Positions 43,786 through 54,726 of a stretch of 55,218 bases of DNA are shown piece after piece. How positions within the stretch are numbered: position 1 is the stretch's first letter; each line of letters begins with the position of its first letter. The translations under genes and the position numbers were made by a program. The stretch covers positions 1 to 55,218 of the forward strand of contig KE647314.1 in assembly GCA_000447185.1 (NCBI GenBank), in the 5' to 3' direction. Source of the DNA: Vairimorpha apis BRL 01. Lineage: Eukaryota > Microsporidia > Nosematidae. Below the pieces are notes generated by a model, which worked only from the letters and a program-made list of their open reading frames with translations, was not told the DNA's origin and did no database searches.

Positions 43786-44497
43786 ATAAAGGGTATTTTT
43801 TTTTTTAAGTTTATTTAATGTATTTTTTACATTAAAAATTAATCACAATTTTATATTATCTTAAAAAATTAATAAAGTTTTGTTGTTAAATTTATATCTT
43901 GTATATATTGCTTCTTAAATGAAAATATTTGACTTTCAAATTTAATTTTGATCTAATTTATTATTTATTTTAACTAAATTTTAAATAATTTAACCTTTTT
44001 AATACATAATAAAAAATATTATAGCATCACATTTAAAATTTGATAAATTTTTTATTTAAAACAAATGAAAATTTTTTTAAAATTTACAAAATATCAAATT
44101 TTAAATATACAATTTAAAAAAAGAGCAATTTCTTTGAAAAAAAATATACAATTTATAACTTTTTTTTAATAAAATTTAGTTTAAATTATATGATTTAATT
44201 AATAGCATTTTTTCGAAAATCAAAAATTATTGCATTTAAATCAAATAATTTTAACACTTACATAATTTAATTTTAAATAATTACAATTAAATAAACACGT
44301 TTATTACTATTTTATGTAAAAAAATATAAATTTATTTAATTTGAAAAATATTTTCTTTTAAAATAACACTTTTTCATTTAAATGAAAATATAATTCTCAT
44401 TTTATAATGAATCTTTATTGTTTATAATTTCTGTGTGTAATTAAAATAAAAACATTTTTATAGTTGATAATATGCATTAAAGAACAAAAATTTTTAA

Positions 44498-44611
44498 TAT
44501 AAAAAACAAATAATTTTGTTTGAAAAATATATAAAATAAATAATAAAAATAATAATATATATTCATTAAAAAATGTTTTTTTTATAAAAAACAAATAATT
44601 TTATTTGAAAA
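44498..44611. repeat. Pair of 29-base direct repeats, one mismatch
   Basis: The segments 44498-44526 and 44583-44611 match in 28 of 29 bases (TATAAAAAACAAATAATTTT then GTTTGAAAA or ATTTGAAAA). In such A/T-rich DNA the similarity is notable but could be a local duplication. No function is evident. Confidence 0.6.
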
Positions 44612-46033
44612 TTTTTTATTTAAGAATTTGTTGATCTAAATTAAATTATTACAAAAAATATTCAAAAAATTACATTTATATTGTGAATAGAATTGTGACA
44701 AACTTATTATTTTAAATTAATATTTTTAATAAAAGATGTATATAAAATTGTTATGCTTAAATTTTTTAGATAATTTGTATTTTAAACTTATTATATTTAT
44801 TTAAATTTTAAAAAGCAAAAAAAATTTTTCTACAATGTTTTAAAATATATTATTATTTATTTTTTCATTTCTATGTTTTACAATGTAACAATTTATTACA
44901 AACAATATGTTAAAACTCAATCATTTAGATAGTTTAAAACATTTTTTTTAAATTTAATATTATTTATAATTAAAATTTAAATAATATTATATTATATAAA
45001 AATTCATTAGAGTTAATGCATTTATTAAAACAAAATATTGTTAATTTTTTTGTGAACAATAAATTTTTAACAATTCAAATTACAGCAAAAAAGTTTTGTT
45101 TAAAAATACATTGTTAAAATTTTTTAAATTTTAAATTATTTTTGAATTTATAATATACGATCCTTTTATGAAAATTCAATTTTAAAAACAAATTATAAAT
45201 AAATCATTTTGAATTGATATATAATAGATTTTGTCATATAATGTATAAATATTTTTTTAAAAATAATTACTTTTATATAATATAATATCTTAAATAATAG
45301 TAAATATCAAAATAATGTATTATATTAAAATTTCTAGTTAAATTTATTTCACATAAACATATATTAAAACATAAATATTTTATTTATATTTTATACAAAT
45401 ATTGAAATATTAATAATATGATTTTTGTTAAAATTTTGTTTTAACCTAATTAAATATTAATTTTAAATTATCCAAGTAATTTATAAACATGCTAATATTA
45501 TGTATATTTCCTTTTTTATGAAAAAAAAATTAAATTGGTTATATAAATACTTTAAATATTTTAAAATAGCATATATTATAAAATTGTAAATCTTAAATTT
45601 TTATATATTTCAAAAAAATAAGTTTTTAAATATAATCTCAATAATAAAAAAATTTATAGTTATTTATAAGGTTAATTATTTTTTATCTAAAATATATAAA
45701 TTCTAAAAAATTGTCTTAAATTTTTACAAAATAATATATATATTAGATACATATTTAATTATTTATAAAAATAAATTTTTAAAGATTTAATTTCAAAATT
45801 AGTTTGTTAGTTACATTTAATGATCTTAAATTCTTTATGTAAAATTAAATTTATCTTTACATTAATATAGCGATAGAGAAGTCTAAAGAAACATAATTTA
45901 AAATTTATATGTAAATTTTTATAATTTTATTTAACGTCGTTGTTAGTAAAAAAAATATATAAAAATAATTTTTTATAACAAATTAAAAAAATGAGTTTAA
46001 CTTTTAATATTATTAATTTCTTACGTTGTTTTG

Positions 46034-46062
46034 TATTATATATTATATTATATTATATTAAT
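46034..46062. repeat. TTATA microsatellite
   Basis: About five imperfect copies of the pentamer TTATA in tandem. Likely slippage-prone, non-coding. Confidence 0.7.
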
Positions 46063-46165
46063 CTTTAATTTATTTTTATAAAAAACTTTAAAATCACGGA
46101 TCAAATATCCAAACGTAATATAATATATAACTCTTATAAAACTCTTTAAGTATTCAAATGTAATT

Positions 46166-46219
46166 TACAAACAGATACAAGGTAGCAGAAGAAGACAGAT
46201 AGTAGAATATTTTACTTAA
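46166..46219 (+). pseudogene. Short protein-like island
   Basis: The frame reads YKQIQGSRRRQIVEYFT and then TAA within a patch of ordinary composition (AGATACAAGGTAGCAGAAG). No start or longer frame is attached. It resembles a coding remnant more than random A/T sequence, but I cannot name a family. Confidence 0.3.
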
Positions 46220-46368
46220 AGACAAATTTAGCATAAATAATATGAAAAAAAACTTAGCTTTAAATTTACATTTTTATATATTTTAAACATAACAATTTTT
46301 TTTCAATAAAATTATTATTTTAATTGTTTTTAAATAAATTATATAAAAAGTATTTTTCAAATTGTAAA

Positions 46369-47870
46369 TTATTCAATATCTACATCAATTTCATCATTAA
46401 ATGAACATTTATATTTTTTATTAAGATAAATAATTGATTTTATCCATAAACCATTGAAAATAATATACAATAACATTGTTATAAAAGAAATATTTCTTAT
46501 ATCATTAATTCCGATTAAAGTAAAAATTATATTATATAAAGAAACCAAGCTTTTTCCTAGCTTAAGACAAATTCCATCATACAAACTTTTATATCTGAAT
46601 CTATATTTATGTGGTATTTTCATAGTCAACATTTCTTTTGATACGTCATACATCATATATTTTGCTATTTTAATGCAAGAAATACCTATAGAAGCTATCC
46701 AATTTTCATATGTAATCAAATATTTTAAGTTTTGAGATAAGCCAAAATAACAAGTAAAAAAATTAAAACTTGTTATGGCAATTACAAAAAATAAGGATAT
46801 TATAGGAGGTATAATACTGATAAAAAACCATGATCTTGTTATTAACCAATTTCTAGCAACTAGATTGTATATTAATATTATTATTCCGGATAAAAAAATG
46901 AAAATATTAAAAAAACTTTAGAGTATTTATCAGATGATAAATTATAAATTTTACATCCGACTGCGAGAGAATTTTTAAATGACATATCAACTATTCCAGA
47001 ATTTAAAGAATAGAATATCGCTGACAAACACATTGATTGTAATAATTTTGATTTTAAAAGATTTAGAATTATATTTTCTTTTGGTTGTAATTTTATTTCT
47101 TCTATTTGATAATTGTTTTTTGCAGAAATATTTTTAATAGAATTGTGATTATATTCTAACATATTTTTTTTTACAAAAAATATTTTTTTGTAAAACATAA
47201 TTCTTTTGATTGCTAAAACTATTAAAGAAATAAATCCCAAAAAAATAAAAAAATAGAATCTAAATTACTGTTACCAACATTATTTCTAATCCAATTTTCA
47301 AAACACAACAATATTGAACTCAATATTAATGTTGATGCTGTAATTATTGATAAATATGGTAAAATAGTTCTTAATTCTGTAATTGTACAGCAAAAATTTG
47401 CAAATGTATAAAATCCATATCCTATAACTAAAGATCCCCATAATTCGTATAATACACAACATAGTGTACTTATCCATTCGCTATACATGTAAGATAATGA
47501 TTGAAAACCTTCTAAACCTTTAGCCTTCATTTTACCATCACAAAAAATATCTAAAGTCCATATTCGACTTTTTTGTATATAATCGCTGTTTGGCAAGAAA
47601 AAAAACCTAATAAAAAATACATTATTATAAAAAAACCAATATAAAATCATAGACAATAGAAATCGAATATTTGTCAAGCGCTTTTTGAATCAAGTAAATC
47701 AAATATATGTTTAATGGCAAAGATATCATTAATTTTATAAAATACAATGAAGATGGAATTTGTTTATCGATAATTTTCATATCTTTATACAATTCAAATA
47801 ATGTCAATACCATTGTTAATAAAAAATAAATTAATGTAAGAAATATTTTTATGTTTACCGCTTTTTTCAT
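46369..47870 (-). CDS. NTT: ATP/ADP nucleotide transporter (NTT family), three frameshifts
   Basis: About 501 residues once frames are joined, a little shorter than other microsporidian NTT proteins (540-560). Hydrophobic segments are spread throughout, consistent with 11-12 membrane passes. Family marks are the N-terminal ELYKDMKIID (charged loop after helix 1, as in RDTKD), WISTLCCVLYELWGSLVIGYGFYTFAN (typical E-LWGS-V segment), and AVGCKIYNLSSDKYSK. These carriers let the parasite import host ATP. The frame breaks at about 47629-47635, 47239-47253 and 46892-46915, each repaired by one base in a 7-base run. The start at 47870 lacks a C-run motif, so it is set by the open frame and the helix-1 match. 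Confidence 0.88.
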
Positions 47871-49487
47871 TGCTTAAATTTAGATTTATTTTTTTTATAT
47901 CAAAAAATGATAATTATTTTTAATTTATAAACTAAATAATTTTATGATATTTATAAATATTAATCAAATTTTTTACTTAATAACATAATTAATTAACGCA
48001 TAAATTTATTTTCTAAAAAAATATATTTAAAAATTCTCATAATATCAGAAATGATCTGAATTTAAATATTTGATAAATTTAAATCACTTAAAAATTAAAA
48101 TGTAAAAAATTTATTTAAAAAAAAGAATTTTTTTTATGAATTTCAACTTTTTTTGTAAAACGATATGGCAAAAAACCTATATTTGTTATAATTATATTTA
48201 TTTTACAAATATAATTAGAATTAAATTCAACCTTTTAAATGATATATATTTTTTATTTTAGCAAAAAGAATACTTCTAAATTTTATAGTGGTTATTATAT
48301 TTATGTGAAATTTACATATACATAATAATTATTAAAAAAATTATCTTATTTAGAAAAAATATTTTTTTATAGTATCATAAAATATACATATTTACAGTTA
48401 TTTAAAAACATATTTAATTATGTTTGCATTATAAACGTCATAATTATTAAACAAATAACATTAAAAAATTAAATTAATCACAATATAAAATTACAAAAAA
48501 AATTAAATTTGTTTTTTTGACTTTTTAAGCATGTTGATATATTTATCAAATTTAAATTTTCAATAATATACCTTAAATAAATTAAATTTAACTGAAATGA
48601 TTAAATTTATTATTTTTAAGCAACAAACATTTTATAATTTTTTTATTTAAGAAAAGTTTGTAATAATCAAGTTTTAATTTTTGTTAATTAAAATTTTTAA
48701 GTCTAACGTTATTTTAAAAATTCAAAAAGTTAATTTGTTTCATAAAAATGCAATTTCGCTAATGAAAATTATTATAAAATTATAAGCACATATATTTTTA
48801 AATTTAGTATCTTATCTAGTGTAATGCAAATTTATTTATACTATATTTAGTTTATATGTTAAAACAATATCAAGTAATTAATTTGACAAAATTTTAAAAT
48901 CTTTATTTTTTTGAAAACACAAAAGCTATAATAATAATTTATTCTTAAATCATTTAAAAACTGATTATTAAAGGAAAAATAATATTTAAAAATTTAAATT
49001 TCACGTATTTCTTTTAATCATAAAATGTACAAAAGTACAATTTTTAAAAATAATAATGTATAATCAAAGAATTTAAAATACATTGATAACATGCGTTTTT
49101 AATTTTATTATAATTTTACAAAATATTATTTTTGAAAAAATACGTTAATGTTATGTAACAAAAATAGTATATTAAGTATGTTTTTTCTCATTAATAAATA
49201 ATAAATTTTTTTGTAATAATTATTATGTTAGCGACTTTCGGCAAATTAATTTTCAAAAATATTAATCATTAATATTATAAATACTTACAATAAAAATATA
49301 GAGATAAATGCAGATAATCTAATGTTAAATGTCAAAAAAATAAAAATTTAATAAATATGATATTTTAACATATTATATCTACAATATAACTTTTTTAAAC
49401 ATAAATTTAAAAGCAAATGTATATAATATAATATGTTTAAAAAAATAAAGATTTAATTAATATATTATTAAAAAAATTATACCCACA
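47871..49487. other. 1.6 kb divergent A/T-rich region, no gene seen
   Basis: A small G/C-richer patch (TTAGCGACTTTCGGCAAA, about 49228-49246) is present but has no further structure that I can see. TACCC at 49481-49484 marks the UNG start. Confidence 0.5.
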
Positions 49488-50225
49488 ATGGTAACAGTTT
49501 TAAATGAAACAAAGAAATTGTGTGATTTTAATTTAATTACAAATAATTGTAAATGCGAGATATGTTTAATTGAATTGTTAATATGCGAAAAATGGAGAGA
49601 AATTTTAAAAGATGAATTTTCAAAAAATTATTTTTTAAATTTAAAAAAATTACTCCATTCAAGTCCTTTTTTCCCAGAAACTAAAAATGTTTTTGCTTTT
49701 TTAAATTATTTTCCAATAGAAAGTACTAAAATTGTTATAATAGGTCAAGATCCATATCATGGTGAAGGACAGGCCACTGGTTTATCATTTTCTGTTCCTA
49801 AAAATAAAAAAATACCACCTAGTTTGAAAAATATATTTAAAGAGTTGAAAGATGATATAATTGGATTTAAAATTCCAACACATGGTAATCTTGAAAAGTG
49901 GGCAATGCAAGGTGTATTATTAATTAATGATGTTTTGACAGTTGAAAAAAATAAGCCTGGTTCACATAGCAATTATGGTTGGCAATTTTTTACAAAATCT
50001 ATTATTGAAAAGATCAACTTAAAATGCAATAATGTTGTGTTTATGTTATGGGGTAGATATGCTAAATCTAAGGCAATTTTGATTGATTGTAATCGCCATT
50101 TAGTTTTAGAATCTGCACATCCAAGCCCATTTAGTGCAAAATATTTTTTTAATTGTAAACATTTTTCTAAAGCAAATAAATATTTAATATCACATTGTAA
50201 AAAGCCTATAGTTTGGAATTTATAA
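49488..50225 (+). CDS. UNG1: Uracil-DNA glycosylase (family 1 UNG)
   Basis: Excises uracil from DNA, starting base excision repair. 245 residues. Catalytic water-activating loop GQDPYHGEGQATGLSFSVP, the PPSLKNIFKEL segment, GVLLINDVLTVEKNKPGSH (uracil-recognition Asn), VFMLWGRYAK, and the Leu-intercalation loop with catalytic His HPSPFSA are all present. The first 40 residues contain a Cys-rich segment (CDFNLITNNCKCEICLIEL) not typical of the family. TATACCC lies 3 bases before the ATG. The intact frame and active site point to a working enzyme. Confidence 0.97.
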   Translation: MVTVLNETKKLCDFNLITNNCKCEICLIELLICEKWREILKDEFSKNYFLNLKKLLHSSPFFPETKNVFAFLNYFPIESTKIVIIGQDPYHGEGQATGLSFSVPKNKKIPPSLKNIFKELKDDIIGFKIPTHGNLEKWAMQGVLLINDVLTVEKNKPGSHSNYGWQFFTKSIIEKINLKCNNVVFMLWGRYAKSKAILIDCNRHLVLESAHPSPFSAKYFFNCKHFSKANKYLISHCKKPIVWNL

Positions 50226-51100
50226 TAAATTAATTTATTTTAATTATACCTATTCTTTGTTTTTCAATTGAATACACTTTTTTATTTAAAAAAGGAATTA
50301 AATATGAAAAACAACACACAAGCATAAGTTTAAGTCAGAGTTCTTAAAATGACCCTAGAAAATCTTTCTATCAAAAACAGAAGAATCGAATACATTACAA
50401 AGATATTATTCGGTTGATGATAAAGAATTTGAGGAACTTAATGTGCCATAATAGCCCTATATCTAATTGTGGTAATATATTAATTAATATAAAATCATTG
50501 TATACTGATAAATTAATTTGACAAGATAAGCTAACTTTAGTGATATTTTTATTGAAAGTAAACTAAAATTATATTCTATTTATATATAAAGATTTTTATT
50601 TATAAAATAAAAAAACTGATTCTTATCTATAATTTGAAGAATAAAAAGCTTTTATATTTAAATTAAATATGCTCATATTTTTAAATAAATAAAAAAAAGC
50701 TTTAATTGATTTTATTTTATATGTAAAAATTTTATATAAAAAATACAAGAATTAACCAAACACTTAAAAATATTAATATTTTTTTTATTATTGAATATAT
50801 ATAATTAATCAAAATTAAAAATATTTATTTTTTAGTAGGATTTTAAGATTATTAAATTTTTTAACGATTAAACTAAAACTTAATAACATTTTTACAGGTA
50901 TATTACATAAAAAAAATTTACAAATTTTTTGTTTTGTTTATTTCGTTAAAAAAATATAAAATTTTTATGTTATATTTTAATAATTTTTGTTATTTGATTT
51001 TTAAATTCAAATTTTAGATCACTTGTAAAATATGTAATGTCTATTTTTTAAAATACAAAAATGTTTTTAAGTTATTTTTAAAGAGAAAAACCCTATATTT
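50226..51100. other. 0.9 kb intergenic region with a protein-like relic
   Basis: A/T-rich except for a patch at about 50290-50465 described separately. AACCC at 51088-51093 is the RAD50 start motif. Confidence 0.5.
50371..50451 (+). pseudogene. Protein-like relic in an island of ordinary composition
   Basis: One frame reads through a Lys/Glu segment into YYSVDDKEFEELNVP and then TAA. A second frame of the same patch is also open for about 50 codons. The region 50290-50465 has distinctly more G and C than its surroundings. There is no start codon with a C-run motif, and I do not recognise the protein. It may be the end of a lost gene or a transposon remnant. Confidence 0.35.
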
Positions 51101-54100
51101 ATGACGATTTTAGATAAACTTCATATAAAAGGAATAAGATCTTATAATCCTAAAAAATTCCAATCAATTGAATTTCAAAATCCTTTGACTTTAATTGTAG
51201 GTCAGAATGGAACAGGAAAAACAACAATTATAGAAAGTTTAAAATATGCTACTACGAATATTTTGCCTCCAAACACAAAAGGTGGAGCATTTATTTACGA
51301 TAATAATTTAGCAAATGATGCAGAAGTTAAAGCAGAGATTAAACTCTCTATAGTAGATATGCATAATAGAAATATTACAATACAGAAAATTTTACAAAGT
51401 AGCTTGAAAAAAATAAAACTGAAAATAAAACTATTGAATTAAACATTTTTGTAAATGATAATAAGTTAGAAAAAGTTTAAATAAATCCGATTTAAATAAA
51501 ATTTTTGATTTAAATATAAGTATACTTAATAATGTAATTTTTTGTCATCAGGATGAATCAATGTGGTGTTTAAGTGAACCATCAGTTAATAAAAAATATT
51601 TGATGATATTTTTTCGTCTGCTCAATATACAAAACAATTATTAGATCTAAAAACATGTAAAAAAGATATTTTATCAAAATTAAAAATTACACAAACAGAA
51701 CTTGGTTTTTTGATTAAACAAAAAGAAAAAAAATTTAATATAGAAAAGAAATTAACATCTTGTATTGAAGATTTACATCATAAAAAAGCTAAAATGTCAC
51801 ATATGGAAAGAAATCATAATGAATTGAAGAAAATTTTAGAAAATTTACATTTGGAATGTAAAAAAATGTCAATTATAAAAATAAAAAGGATGAAATTTCT
51901 AAAATTAAAATATTAAAAGAAATAAAATTTACTGAAAATGAATGCAATGAATTACTTGAAAAACAAGATTTAAATTATTTAAAAAAAGAAATTACAACGT
52001 TAGAAAAAATAATATCTGATGAAAATATTCAAATTAAAGAAATAAATGAAAATAAACATAAGAATGAAATTTTTATAAAAGAAAAAACTGATTTAATAAA
52101 TAAAAAAATAATTTAGTATCTTTTATAGCTGATTTAGAATTAGAAATAAAAAAATAAAATGTTGGATCAATGAACAACAAATAAATTTTCAAAATAAACT
52201 TAAATTAAAAGATATAAATATGAACAATCTCAATTATAAAGAAGTTTTTGATAATTTTTTTTCTAAATACGAAATAGAATTAAGGAAGAAAAATAATATT
52301 TTAGAAAATTTAAGAAAAAATTTTGAAAAATTAAAAAATGAATTTGATGAAAATAGTAAAATAATAACGAAATATGAAAATATTTTTTTAACAAATCCAG
52401 AAATATTATATAGTGATGATATTAAATTAAGTATGAATGATATTAATAATAAAATTGTTGATTTAGAAAAAAAATACGATGTATGTATGAAATTTAATAA
52501 AGATTTTATTCTTAATGAAGAAAAAAAGAATAGGAAAAATGATATATTAAAAAATTAAAAATTTAAATGAAAAAGATGAATTAAAATTATTTAATGATAA
52601 TAATTTATTAATGTAAAACATAAAAAAAATCTAAAAATTTACAGTGAAATTAAAAATAAAATAAGTATTTATTTTGACATGATTAAAAAAAAGAAATTTT
52701 ATTTAACCATGACATTTATTTAACAAAAGAATTTAATAATTATGACATATATTTAAATGAAGAAATATGTAATAAACTTTTAGAAATGAGTATAAAAATA
52801 AAAAATGTATTTTATGTAAAAGTGAAATATATAATTTAAAAATTTTTAAAGAAGAAATTTATAAATTACATGACAAAAAAAGTGAAAATTTTCTAAAAAC
52901 ACATGAACAAAATATGAAAATTTTTGAAGAAATTAAAAATATTTTTGATTTATTTTATAATTTATCAGATAGTAAATTTATAAAATATAAAAACATTTTC
53001 AATAATTTTGATAAATATAAATCAAGAGATATTTTTTCAGAATTAAATGATTTTTATAGACAGGTTTTAGAATACTATGAAAATTTGAAAGTTAATGAAG
53101 AAATGCTAATAATAGGATTAGAAGAAGAAATTGAATGTGTTAAATGTAATTTATTATTATTTAACGAATTAAAAGATTTAAATATAAAAGATATGGAAAA
53201 AGTAGATCCTGATAAAATATTTAATGATATAAAAATTTTCAAAATTATAAAGAATTTTAGAAAAAAAGATAAAATTAATACTAGGGAAATTTAAAAAAAC
53301 AAATGAAGATTTAAATATAAATATAGAAAACATGCAAATTGAAATATCTAAAAAAACAGAAAAAATTAAAAATTTTAGAGATATTTTATTAAAAAAACAA
53401 ACAGAAGTTGATTTTAAATTAGCTGAATTTATAGAAAAAAATAATAAATTAGACTCTTTAAAAAAACATTGTATAATAATATCTAATAAAATAGATGAAT
53501 TATCCAGAATGAAAGTCAATTTTGATGAAGAATAATTCAAAAATTTAATTAATAATAATCAGATTAATAGAGATAATTTAAAATAATTTAAAAAGAAGAA
53601 CATATATACATGAAAGATATACATAATAGTCTATATGAACATACAGAACATTATAAAAAACATTAAAAAATACAATAATATAAAAAATGAAATTTTAAAT
53701 TTTGAAAACTCTATTAAATCATTAATAAAAATCTAATAACGAAAATGATATAATTAAAGAATATAGTATGATAATAAATTCAAAAATAGACAGTGTTACT
53801 GAAAAAATGAATTTATTATTAAAAAATAAAAATATGTTATTTGGTGAAATAAAACAACTAAATAAAAATAAAGAAAATTATGAGTTAGAATTAAAAAACG
53901 AATATGACGATGTCATACAAAATTACAATAAAAAATTTATCGAGCATATAATCTTAGAAATTACCATTAGAGATTTAGATAAATGTATTAAAATTTTAGA
54001 TAAGAGTATAATTGATTATCATTACAATAAAATAGAAGAAATAAATTTATTTTTAACAGAATTATGGGGAAATTGTTATAAAGGAAATGATATAGACACA

Positions 54101-54496
54101 TTTAAACTTAAAATTAATGAAAATGGTAGTAAATCATATAGTTATAAACTTGTTGTTATTAAACAAGGTATAGAATTAGATATGAGAAATCGATGCAGTG
54201 CTGGACAAAAAATGATTGGAAGTATTTTGTTAAGACTTGCTCTAGCTCATGTATTTTGTATTAATTTTAATATTTTAACTTTAGATGAACCAACCACTAA
54301 TCTTGATAAAGAAAATATTGAAAGTTTAGCTTATACACTTATAGAAATTATAAAAAAAAATCAACAACTTCAACTTGTTATTATTACACATGACGAAGAT
54401 TTTTTAAATATTATGTGCAGAGAAGGTATAGATTGTTATTTTAGAATTAAAAGGAATGAAAATGGTGATAGTATAATTACAAAACAAATTATATAA
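51101..54496 (+). CDS. RAD50: DNA repair ATPase RAD50, broken by many frameshifts
   Basis: Spans about 1,130 codons (yeast 1,312). The start follows ACCC. N-terminal Walker [18 protein letters not shown]-loop [17 protein letters not shown], long Lys/Glu/Asn-rich coiled coil, the zinc hook CILC at about 52806-52817, a second coiled coil, then the signature [18 protein letters not shown], Walker [15 protein letters not shown], and [13 protein letters not shown]50 forms the MRE11 complex that senses and processes double-strand breaks. At least ten frame changes occur. Several are one base short in A7 runs (51407-51413, 51860-51866, 52102-52108, 52148-52154). Others lie in short runs (near 51472 and 51602), so true decay is less easily excluded here than for the other genes. 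All functional motifs survive. Confidence 0.9.
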
Positions 54497-54726
54497 AATT
54501 ATAAATAATAATTTTACTTTTTATTGATTCAAATTAGCTTGAGTTACCAAATAATATTTTTATATATGTTTTTATACTTATTTTTATACATTAAATACAA
54601 AATTAACAATAAAAAAATGATACAAAGGTTGATTTACTGTACTTAAAGGAATTTTAAGTGCAGATTTATTAAAAAAATTATTTTAAAATTTAATATTTCT
54701 ATTCATTATACAAACAAAAATTTCTT

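Larger units (their letters stand above)
43786..46368. other. 2.6 kb A/T-rich intergenic region, the longest in the window
   Basis: It contains a 29-base imperfect direct repeat, a TTATA microsatellite and a short protein-like island, each listed separately. No intact gene or RNA is seen. Its length and lack of C-run motifs suggest long-decayed sequence. Confidence 0.5.

Noticed and set aside
50413..50510. C/D snoRNA from a TGATGA-CTGA pair
   Set aside because: Box C is imperfect and no terminal stem is convincing; such short motifs arise easily in this composition.
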